A DNA stretch of 29,211 nucleotides from Penium margaritaceum (taxonomy: Eukaryota > Streptophyta > Zygnematophyceae > Desmidiales > Peniaceae): the NCBI GenBank assembly GCA_023375785.1, contig SZWC01001540.1, positions 151,339 to 180,549 on the forward strand. The letters run 5' to 3'. The translations under genes and the position numbers were made by a program. Below the pieces are notes generated by a model. It was not told the origin of the DNA. It did not search any database and saw only the letters and a program-made list of their open reading frames with translations. Position 1 is the first letter of the stretch. Each line of letters begins with the position of its first letter. Below are positions 20,620 to 29,211 of this stretch, in pieces.

Positions 20620-20840
20620 GCTCAATAGTTTTCAATGAGAGGATCATTGTCAAAGAGTCCGATGTGCACAATCCAGCTGTTGTGTACTGCGTCATAGTTC
20701 TTCCACTTAACTAGATAATGATCTTTGCCTCTTTCTTATCGGTGATTGAGGATTTCCTCAACTTTGAACATGTGGTCACCATTCGCGATCATGGGTTGTG
20801 GAGCGGGTGTCATGTGACTAGGAAAATCTATAGCTGGTTG
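20620..20840 (-). pseudogene. Chromodomain remnant of element D
   Basis: On the - strand: MTPAPQPMIANGDHMFKVEE, ILNHR, stop (TAA), ERGKDHYLVKWKNYDAVHNS, WI. The aromatic and Trp residues of the domain are kept, better than in element A, but the TAA after NHR cuts the frame. The A copy has a TGA one codon away. Alignment with A over this segment shows that the two belong to one family. Confidence 0.8.
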
Positions 20841-20899
20841 ATGTAGTGTCAGAGTTTGCTGGTGTACAAGAACGGGTGCATCTGCATGTTTTTTATAGT

Positions 20900-21930
20900 T
20901 GGAGCATTGTAGCAACTCTACTTCGCATCTTCAAGATGACAAAAAGCCCTAACTACCAAGGTATGAGATCTTAATTGCTTGAATTCCTTGGTTTTGCAAT
21001 GTTTGTGGCCTGTCACTTCATGGCCGCTTGTGTCTTTGCAAGAGTTTGACGAGTTTCTTCCTAGATTGCGGAGAAGTCTCATTGATGTGTGGCAATGGCA
21101 AGGATGTTGCTCTTGATCTACAAGGCAATTGAGGTGGTTGGTTCTGCTCCATAAACAAACTTGAACAGTGTTTTCCCTCTTACAACAGATGTTGTCAAAT
21201 TGTATCCGAACTCGGCTACTTGTAGCTTGACTTCCCAACTGGTGCCGTGAGGTTGGCATGAAGTCCAAAGAAGTTGTTCGAGAATTTGGTTGGTTTGCTC
21301 CATTTTTCCATCGGTTTGTGGATGGAACATCATTGAAAGATGAAGTCAACTTCCATATCGCAATACTAGGTCTCACGAAAATTGGCTGGTGAACCGCTCA
21401 TCACAATCACACGTGATTGATCGCGAAATCTTGTCCAAGTGGACAATCTATTCAAGGAGCAGTCTTGCTGCACCTTTAACAGTTACATCCGTGGTGTTCA
21501 AAATGAAGTGTGCTACCTTAGAAAACTTGTCTATCATGACACGAATGGCATCAAAGCCATCTAGTGTGATGGGAAAACAGTCCCAAAATCCTACACAATG
21601 ATGCTCCAATACTTTTCTTGAATTGGTACGAGTTGTAGTAGTTCGATGGGTTTGGTACGTTGACTACTGTGACGCTGGTAAAGGTCGCAGCTTTTATAAA
21701 TGTTTGTGACTTCACCCCCCAATTTGTCCCACCAATAGTGATTTGTGAGCCTTTTCAAAGTCTTGTCAGTTGTAAAGTTGCCTCTTCGAGTGGTTTGTGG
21801 AACTCTTGGAGAAGCATGTGCAGTAGCTCCTCAAGTTCAAGGACGACAACTTGATTTTAGTGATTTCTCCGCCAATACAAGCCTGCTAAGTGAAATTTTG
21901 CTGTGTCATAGGCCACGTGGTCCTATGCAA
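20900..21930 (-). pseudogene. Integrase remnant of element D
   Basis: The - strand gives FPITLDGFDAIRVMIDKFSK and VAHFILNTTDVTVKG (about 21580-21465), then a stop, SRSITCDCDERFTSQFS (second catalytic Asp kept), and a 71-codon open stretch (21333-21118) beginning MMFHPQTDGKMEQTNQILEQ, with the catalytic Glu kept, then LLWTSCQPHGTSWEVKLQV, AEFGYNLTTSVVRGKTLF and VYGAEPT. At least three stops and frame changes. The segment after KLQVAEF shows what element B lost at its fusion point. Confidence 0.85.
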
Positions 21931-23130
21931 ACAACTTTGCATGGGATGGGGCTGGCGGCAAAGCTCACCCGTTGGATTTGTTCTTCCTATCTAATACACA
22001 AGGAAATCCATCCACCGAGTTTGCCTTTAGCCAAGGTTTGGCTGTGTTTCAAGGTACTTCAAGGCATGGTGATCCATTCAAAACACACATTTGCGACACT
22101 CCAAATAACAGCCCCAGATCTTGAAGGTGTGAATAACTGCAAGAATCTCCTTTTTGTGGACGACACAGTTGAGCTCCGTCCCGTGAAGCTTCCGCACCAT
22201 GTTCTTCTCTGCCATCTTCTCCTCTGCCATTTTGTTCTCCTCTGCCATTTTCTTGAAGGAGGCTAGATACGATTGTTTGATCAGAGACATCCATGGCAAT
22301 AATGTCGTTGGTGGTTCGATTTGCCAATTGAAGCGTTGGTGCTGATGTCAGAGCTTTTTAAAAGGACGTAAAAGCTTCTTATTCACTGTGTCCCCAAGTC
22401 CATTCACAATATTTATAAGAGAGATCAAAAGAGGCGCTCACACCCGGGTATAATCATTCACAAACTTTGGTTGAAGTAACAAAACCCAAGAACAAAGTAG
22501 AGCTAGCCAATCTGCTCCACGGATGTCTTTTTTAGGTCCATGGATGTTTTTCTATTGCCGATGAAATGTCAGAGAAACTCGATCAAACGTTGCCCAATGT
22601 CACATTTTAGAAGCTTTCTATAGAACTTATTCTTTTGGAGGACTTCCAGAACTTGCCTGAGATGTCGTCAAAGTTTCTCTGGGTTTTGGTTGTACATGAG
22701 GATGTCATAAAGGTACACCACGATGAAGTTGTCAAGGAACGGGTGAAATATATTGTTCATCAATGTGTGGGTGTTTGTGAGTCTAGATGGCATAATTGTG
22801 AACTCAAAATGATCATAAAGTGTTTGATAAGCAGTTTTTGCAATATCCTTGTCGACGATGCGGATTTGGTGGTAACCACTCCAAAGATCGATTTTTCCAA
22901 AAATTCTTGCTCCACGTAAACGCTTGTCCGCTCCAGATAGAGGGTAGCGTTTCTTGATTCTTCTATCGTTCAAGGCCAGGTAGTCCACGCACATCCACAA
23001 TTTGCCACTTTTATTATTTACAAGCAGTAATGGTGTGGCCTACAAGAAAAGAGACGGTTGGATGAACCCCTTAGTCAGCATCTCGTTCACATATCGTTTT
23101 AGCTCTGTGAGTTTGTGATCACTCATCTTA
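21930..23130 (-). pseudogene. Reverse transcriptase and RNase H remnant of element D
   Basis: The RT core is open for 110 codons (23000-22668): MWMCVDYLALNDRRIKKRYP, KRLRGARIFGKIDLWSGYHQ (first catalytic Asp kept), IRIVDKDIAKTAYQ, FEFTIMPSRLTN, FHPFLDNFIVV, then the catalytic box reading Tyr-Leu-Tyr-Asp (22704-22715), so the first Asp of YxDD is Tyr. RNase H follows at about 22327: LANRTTNDIIAMDVSDQTI (Asp kept) and LLQE. A short tandem duplication then disrupts the sequence (22199-22258). DHHALKYLETQPNL lies near 22070-22030 in another frame. Inactive. Confidence 0.87.
22199..22258. repeat. Short tandem repeat inside the RNase H of element D
   Basis: Three imperfect copies of a unit of about 17-19 bases (GTTCTTCTCTGCCATC, TTCTCCTCTGCCATTTT, GTTCTCCTCTGCCATTTTC). 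Element B has no such expansion at the homologous place (after LLQDNSGGEQ), so it arose in D after the two separated. Confidence 0.75.
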
Positions 23131-23389
23131 TAAGTCCCCTTGACAGTTGGTCCCATGCCGGGTTTGAGCTTAGTTTGGTGGTAGATGTTGCATTTGGGAG
23201 GGAGTTTGCTTAGTAATTAAGAAGAACACCCCTTCATATTCTTTCACAAGAGCAAACTCCTCTACTACGTTCGCAAACTTTGATGGCGATGAGGGTGATG
23301 CATCAGCCGTGGCGACTTATTTGTTGCAAGTGCAACTCATATCAATGTGGACCAACCAAGCTGAGTCCCCTCTCCTCAGGTATCTTTTT

Positions 23390-23840
23390 ATCACGTTAAA
23401 CAAATCGGCAAAGCTTGAGGCCATTGCATGTGTGCAGTTACTACTGCCACTGTTGTGTCATTTTTTACTGCTTTGTTGTCGCTTGTACCACATCGGCCAG
23501 GTTTTTTTTGTTGAACAAGTGGTAGGAGAATTTGTTGCTTGTCAAGTTTCATGCAGAGAGTGCCATTGCTCCAGCCGACTAACAGATATTGCTGGTACAG
23601 GAAATAGCGCCCAAGGATCACCTTGAAGTCGCTCCTTGGGCAAGATCTATAGACAGTTACGTCATGCAGAACCCCGATCTGAAGTCAAAAGCGCTACTTC
23701 AATCGACAGATGCAGAGTTGTACATTGATGGTTTTGCCTTCAAAATCTATGGGTTTGTGCTTCACACCTTGATTTTTCACCAATTGACAAATACAAAACT
23801 GTGAGATGCACCTCCATCAAGTAATGCCAGCAAAGTTTTC
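23390..23840 (-). pseudogene. Aspartic protease and linker remnant of element D
   Basis: The protease matures the polyprotein. LLALLDGGASHSFVFV is readable on the - strand (about 23833-23786), with the active-site Asp codon at 23816-23818. This is the D-G/S/T-G-A motif of retrotransposon proteases, and the motif itself is intact. A TGA follows within a few codons. Further on, a 76-codon open stretch (23621-23391) reads MILGRYFLYQQYLLVGWSNG then LCMKLDKQQILLPLVQQ, the end of the protease and start of the RT linker, aligning with the linker of element B. Confidence 0.75.
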
Positions 23841-24089
23841 TGACTTTTGTAACCCCTCTGTTGCACTTTGAAAGGTATCACAAACTGGTCCTCTTCCTAC
23901 CCCTTGTCGAATTTTTAATCTCAGGAACCCTCGTATTACGCAATCGTGGCTGTTATGGCGGGAGATCATTCAGCATATATTTTTTAGCAAGGGCATGAGT
24001 CTCATCGTCTACTCTTGTTTTCGGCCATTTCGCGTCTCTCTGCTCCTTTTTTCTTTTTTTTTGGTGCTTTTCACCTATTCGTTTCACCT

Positions 24090-25330
24090 AGGGCAGTTTC
24101 TTGTGATGGGCCCCATCTTTCCACAAATGTAGCAGATCCATTGATCTCCTTTTTGCTCAATGGCGTTGACTTCCATCGGGGTCGGGTTCTGTGAGTTCTA
24201 TGACCTATGCACGCTGTTGTGCTACGGTTGATATTATGGGTGCCACCCATAGGATTCGTTGAACTTTAAGTTGAAATCTATGGATTCAATGAGTTCAGCA
24301 GCTACAATGATCTACAACACATAATTGGTTATGTCATAGATCATGAGTGCTTGGATAATATCACGTTTGAGGCCATTGTTGTTATGAAAACAAATATCAT
24401 CCTATGCGAGGTTACTACCAATGATGATTTTGTAAAAACGCCGCGTGTCCTCAGTTTGAAAGAAATCCGCTTCAATTGTTGTAGCCGATAGCAAACCTCT
24501 CATCTCTCGTTCAGCTTGCCAAAGTGGGCAACAAGTGCGTGGGTGAACTCGCACGAATTCGACGGGAGGGTTACTGATAAATTCCAATTTGAGTGAACCT
24601 GCTCCAATGATAGTACGCCTGGTGCCAACGATGCGGTAACCGTTGGATCCGCGTCTTTTGATGCTTGCTACCATTGGATGGCCATGAGCTCGGCCCACCA
24701 ACTACATGCCATGCACCGCAAAAGTGAGCCTGCAAGGTTTATCTTTTGTTTGTCGGAGTGAACCCCAACATCATTGAATTACACCTCCAAACTTGTCAAG
24801 AAAATTCTGACCTTTGCAGCATTGGAATTCACTAGATCAACAGCTCAGGAAGCCCCGGAAAAAATGAGACTTAATTGATGTGAATTCAATCGGCGAGTGG
24901 CGCTTCTTATGCTTTTGAGTTGCGGATTTTGGTTGCGTACTACTGTTGTTTTTTTAGAATCGTACATTGAAATGATTCCATCTGCACCAACCGGCCAGTC
25001 AGCTCCGTGATTTTGTCATGTGTCGATGATGGAATCCTATAGGTCCGTGGTGTAGGTGGAGTTGGCATTTCAGGCATGCCAAGCTCTGGATTGGTTGCGC
25101 CAGTTGAGGTGCCAGCCATCATCCGTTCATCCCCCTCAATAAGTTCCTTTGCGGGGTGCAGTTATCCATCGCCGATGTCTTTGCCCGTTACCCCTACTAA
25201 CGCCGGTGTGCCATCTCTCTACGCGGATTTCATCACAAGGTCTGCAAATTTCTCGTTGGTGGAGATGTGCTTGAAGACACGTGCAATTATTGCATTGATG
25301 CTAAAGAATCTCGTTCCCCACCTCGGCCAA
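24090..25330 (-). pseudogene. gag remnant of element D
   Basis: On the - strand: MMAGTSTGATNPELGM and KITELTGRLVQMESFQCTI (25122-24940), NSKA followed by TAA (24907-24909), GLPELL, then in another frame VRIFLTSLEV, SWWAELMAIQW followed by TAG (24668-24670), and LWQAEREMRGLLSATTIEAD followed by TRRFYKIIIG (24540-24410). The zinc knuckle at 24093-24134 reads CYICGKMGPITRNC, with Pro where the third ligand His should be. All parts align with element B gag, and the TAA and TAG fall at the same codons as stops in B. Confidence 0.82.
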
Positions 25331-25333
25331 AAT

Positions 25334-25345
25334 GCTCTGTGACCA
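25334..25345 (-). other. Primer-binding site of element D
   Basis: Reads TGGTCACAGAGC on the - strand, two bases after the 5' LTR end. It differs from the initiator-Met type site TGGTATCAGAGC at two positions. The two-base CT spacer before it is the same as in B. Confidence 0.8.
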
Positions 25346-25347
25346 AG

Positions 25348-25883
25348 TGTTACGCTGGGCGAAAGTGAGGTGGTTCACATTTGAATTCGGGACATGTCAC
25401 TTTTGGCAAGAATGGGAGTGTTTGAGGATCGAAGAGTGTACTTGTTGTCATAAGTGCCGAATTTTGTCAACATCTCTGTAATGTGCGAGTGTGATTGAAA
25501 AGAGGCTCGGTCGAGCCATTCTAGGTTTTGGTGGTTTGCGTGATGCGATGTCGTGTTCTGGTTCAATTTCTCGAGAAGGCACTCATCACTTTGACGGGGG
25601 GCTTCCAGACCAAAGTTATGGTTCGCTAAGTTTGTCAAAGTTGTGCTTTGGAACATTGTTTGTAGTATAGAAATGTCAAGAATCATCGTTAGTACGTTCG
25701 AGCAAGTTTAGAATGTGACCCAAAAGTGGTCAGTTTGCACGTGGATATTTCGGGGTATTCCGGAGGAATGCCCTCGGTTTGCCAAAAAGTGGTTGTGATG
25801 AAGACGTGATATAGGAGGGGAGTGGCAAAGCAAAACATATACTGCTTCTTGGTTTGGGTCCTCTGTATGCCATTGGAATAAGA
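25348..25883 (-). repeat. 5' LTR of element D
   Basis: 536 bp. On the - strand it starts TCTTATTCCAATGGCATAC and ends GCGTAACA. The TAACA end is the likely ancestral form, complementary to an ancestral TGTTA start. A TATA-like CCTATATCA lies in the position of the TATATAG of element B. Open frames within it (25375-25686, 25689-25895) are incidental. Confidence 0.9.
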
Positions 25884-25888
25884 AGCAT
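25884..25888. repeat. Right target-site duplication of element D (AGCAT)
   Basis: AGCAT directly follows the right LTR end and matches 20017-20021. Confidence 0.75.
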
Positions 25889-28800
25889 AAACCATCTAGT
25901 GAACTGTTCTTAAGAAAATGAATCCTACCAATGGGCCATATTGCAAATAAACGATCCAACTAAAAAACCAACCAAACAACAATCAAAACCACAAGAAAGC
26001 AAAGAAATATAGATTCAGCAACTATGAAAACATTGTGGCTGAAAATCCAATATGAACTTGCATTAATTTCAACTGCAGGCAAGAATGACATTGTTGTGTT
26101 TCTCTCCATGCACTTCATATGAAGGAACCTTCACTTTGTTGGAGGCAATCAGGTCATACAAGATCTATATGTATCATTATGGACTGAAAAGAAGTGGTAA
26201 ATGATGAATATGGGTTGGGAAAAATCTTGTATGAGCCATTCCTATACATGTGAAAACGACAAAAAATGATACATCCTAGATATGAAGAAACCTTTAAGAT
26301 CTAGGGAATTCTTATGAAACATTCACAACGTGTTTTGAAGGAGGGAAGATGCAATAAATCCTCCATTCTTTTTGACCTTGATATTCCCTAAATCAATGTA
26401 AAAAGACATAGCATCCACCCAACATTTCTTTGGCACTATTATGAAACATTACTTGTTGAAAGAACACTTGATTGTACTCACATGAGTTCAAAATGTATCA
26501 AGGGGATTTGTACAAGAACTAAGGTTTCCTTGTTTCTTCCACAAAGCGCTTTGCAAATCCTACCATCACAGGCTTTATTGAAAAATCATTTGGCATGATT
26601 TTTTTTGTATTCCTTAACGAACATGATTTTGTTTACGATTTCCATTAAAAGCACAAAGAAAGTTCATGTCTATAACAATATGTAAAACATGAATGAAATC
26701 ATATGATGTAAGTTATGATGGTGCTCATTCAAATCATGCACTTTTAGAATCACAACCAGTTGTTGCAATGCATAATGAATTTTATCGACTAACATATGCA
26801 AGTAAAATCACATTATCACGGAACTTATACCAAGGTAGAACCCTCAAGGGCACAATTAACTAAACTGGGTCTCATCATCTACAAGGGTTTTCACCAAGAA
26901 AACCAAGGGAAAGTTTTGGATTCATTGAGGACCACACATGGGTATCAATGCTCGTTCTGTTGGTTCAACTTCAAAACCATTTGAAATTAAGCCCTTGGCC
27001 AAAGAATTGACATGATGGCCTTATCGATGCCATATTTAAAGTGTAAACATGTCATATGGTGCTGTGTACAAACCAAGTGATCATTGCGGGCTGCATGGTC
27101 TCACATTTGATAGGAAATCTCAAAGATTTTCAGGTATGATACTATCACATTATAGGCCTCTTAGCATTGTTTCTACCATGAGGTGATGAAGAATGAGATT
27201 TTCATTTGGTAGCACAAAGACCTTGACAAATGGTACTTGAAGCCTGTTTGTCCCGAACGCATGTGGTCTAGGGATTTACACTATGTGGAGGTAACTCAGG
27301 GTAGTCTAATGTGCTTGGATACACAAAACCATCCTCCCAGATGACAAACATGCACATTTAATGGTTCAAATGTACATATAAAGTATTCTTATGTAACGCT
27401 GTGGGTGGTACTACAAAACAAGAATCATGAATGTTGTACAAGTGGATGAATGATTGTGCTTTTTTTATAGGTACTTTGAACCATTCTATCAATCTTGGTA
27501 AAAATTGGATGACAAGCATGTCAATTGTGTTCCAATCCTACTTGTCATGAACTCATCCCATACTTGTTGGGGTGAATAAGAAGGTACCATTCTATACATC
27601 TTACCATGGTTTGTGATTTTTGTGCAAAATGATAAGGTATGTCCAGGATGTGTGTCGCTCCATATGGGAGCAAGTAAACATCTACGGGTGCCCTATGCTA
27701 TTCAAAACATTTAGAAGGTGTCCAAGAAACAAATTTGGAAAACATTGGCACAAAAAGAATCTTCTCTAGTGTATGAAGAACTGATAACTCCTCATTTGAT
27801 TAGAAGGTTTCATCCAATGCTTTTGTTTACTCTAGGTTCTCTTCAAGCAAAAGTGAACACGAGAGTGTGATCATGGTGACCATGTCACCATGACTTTGAC
27901 AAAATATAGTCATCTGCAGAGAATTCCATTTGAATCTATAACATGTTCTTATGTAACCACAATATCATGCTTATGTTGCCAGATCATTTTATCATCATAA
28001 GTAGGTACTACACTCCTCTCAGGGGAATGAATGAGGGTGTTAGAAGATGCATATGGAATCTGGACAGGTCCATGTAGATAAGCAACCTAGAGTCGCATAG
28101 GCAAGAAATCTAATGGTGCACAATGGACAAAATAAATTTCATAAGAATAGTGACATAAGCACCCCTTTTGTGCATGCAACACATTGTGGTTATGACTGGT
28201 TTAAATTATATGGCCATACTAGCTTGAACGTTAGCTAAAATTATGTAGTTTTGGGTGGACAACACCAACAATGAAGGTGTCATTCATAGTAATGTGCAAT
28301 TTATTGAACCATGCTAGGTTTCACCTAGCCATGTCTATGCAGATGATGAGTATCATCAATGAATTTTGAGTACCAAGAGTAAGCCATGATAGTAAAGTTC
28401 CTGAATTGTCACACACTTGAAAATCTTCTTCTCAAGCCCTAGTTGTATTGTAGGGGATCCAGGATCATGGAGCACCTGACAACCAAAGTTTTCCTCTACA
28501 TTCATCCAACATCTATGTTTATGGAAGGTATGTCATGTGTAGCAATTTGAGAAGAAACCCATCTTACCATTTTCTTAATGATGGAGTCTTCATGGTTGCA
28601 AATATGGCCTGAAATTTTAGCATATTGACCATCATAGTCCGATGTGACTTCATCATGGTAAGAGAATCCCTCATAGAGGAGATAATGTGGAAAATGTACT
28701 CATTACATCCTAAGGCAGTGTGTAGCATGGAAAAAAACAAAGAAAGAACATGGAAATTGAACTGTCTTGCCTGTGACATGTAAAATCCTTGCCAAAAGTG

Positions 28801-29211
28801 AGCATGTGAAGGTTTTATGGCTGGGAAAGAGCATGCTCATGGTTCAACATAGTTTTTGGATCATTAGTGTTATTGACCAACCATTTTGCCTTATGCCAAA
28901 TTGATGCAAAGAGATGATGTCATCTTGGAAATAAGGGTGCATCCAAGTTATAGGGATGACGTGCAGCTTAGGAAAATACTACGTACTTTATGCCACAAGC
29001 AAGTAACTTGACGCATTCCAAAGTAAGTTACATAGCCAAGTGCATTCCCACTTGTATGGTTTACCTCTAACATGTCGGATTACATTGTGTACTCTAAAGG
29101 TGTAGAACAATAGACAAAAAAGGGCAATGACCTAAACAATTTCATGTTATGGCATTCCTTCTTATGTTGAGGATATCCATTGTATGTGCTTGGTATCCTG
29201 GCTCAATTACT
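25889..29211. other. A+T-rich sequence, no gene recognised
   Basis: About 3.3 kb resuming the sequence interrupted by element D. The open frames are short (62 codons + at 26796-26984; 71 codons - at 28564-28779) and show no domain. No LTR, primer-binding site, RT motif or RNA gene was seen on either strand. Only small palindromes stand out. Confidence 0.6.
27871..27893. repeat. Perfect inverted repeat, 10-bp arms, 3-base loop
   Basis: TCATGGTGAC, CAT, GTCACCATGA. The arms are exactly complementary. Function unknown; it could be chance or the end of an unrecognised element. Confidence 0.7.

Larger units (their letters stand above)
20022..25883 (-). mobile_element. Element D: full-length decayed Ty3/gypsy chromodomain retrotransposon
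   Basis: A 5862-bp insertion on the - strand. Both LTRs, a primer-binding site, a polypurine tract and all domains are present in Ty3/gypsy order (gag, protease, RT, RNase H, integrase, chromodomain), with AGCAT on both sides. It belongs to the family of A and B. By eye the two LTRs differ at roughly a quarter to a third of positions, including small indels. As LTRs are identical on insertion, this is an old copy. The RT catalytic box, the zinc knuckle and most frames are broken. Confidence 0.93.

Noticed and set aside
20345..20714. Two opposed open frames of about 116 codons
   Set aside because: Both straddle the end of the 3' LTR, the polypurine tract and the chromodomain remnant of element D. 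Only the chromodomain part of the - strand has meaning.
25889..29211. Possible copia or LINE remnant
   Set aside because: Sampled readings on both strands gave no RT, integrase or zinc-knuckle motif. Not enough support to annotate.

Overview
The window looks like repeat-rich, gene-poor nuclear DNA from a land plant. The evidence is chromodomain-bearing Ty3/gypsy LTR retrotransposons, primer-binding sites that match the 3' end of plant initiator-Met tRNA (TGGTATCAGAG), long microsatellites, and A+T-rich spacers. I cannot name the species. Nothing that looks like an intact host gene, tRNA, rRNA or CRISPR array was found. Every coding signal I recognise belongs to a decayed mobile element.

Layout. 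1-1760 is an almost pure polypyrimidine tract. About 2200-3970 (+) is a broken DDE transposase of the pogo/Fot type (Tc1/mariner superfamily). 4270-4836 is a degenerate CCATCT hexamer array, followed by a TCA/TCC-rich block at 4970-5095. Next comes element A (about 5100-6103, +), the 3' end of a Ty3/gypsy element: integrase C-terminus, chromodomain, polypurine tract and 3' LTR. After 1.7 kb of A+T-rich DNA comes element B (7772 to about 12494, +), from the same family as A. It has a 5' LTR, primer-binding site, gag with zinc knuckle, protease remnant, RT, RNase H and most of the integrase. B stops abruptly inside its integrase and is fused to element C (about 12494-15540, +), from a second chromodomain family. 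C starts inside its RT and runs through RNase H, integrase, chromodomain and polypurine tract into a different 3' LTR. 15540-20016 is A+T-rich DNA with a short repeated motif, a TGAG-type repeat, a (TG)n(GA)n compound microsatellite and a second (TG)n tract. Element D (20022-25883, - strand) is the only complete insertion: two LTRs of 536-540 bp, primer-binding site, polypurine tract, all domains in Ty3/gypsy order, and a 5-bp target duplication AGCAT on both sides. 25889-29211 is A+T-rich with nothing recognised except a short perfect palindrome.

A, B and D are one family. Their LTRs start around a TGTTATGCCAATGG-like sequence and end around GCGTTACA, and their gag or chromodomain stretches align. 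All copies are dead: stops, frameshifts, and loss of the catalytic YxDD box in all three RTs. Many lesions are C-to-T or G-to-A, including stops at inferred CGA codons, as expected from decay of methylated cytosines. The two LTRs of D differ at roughly a quarter to a third of positions by eye, so the insertion is old. No gene network operates here. The interest lies in the nested and fused element history, a plant pogo-like transposase, and the extreme strand-asymmetric simple repeats.
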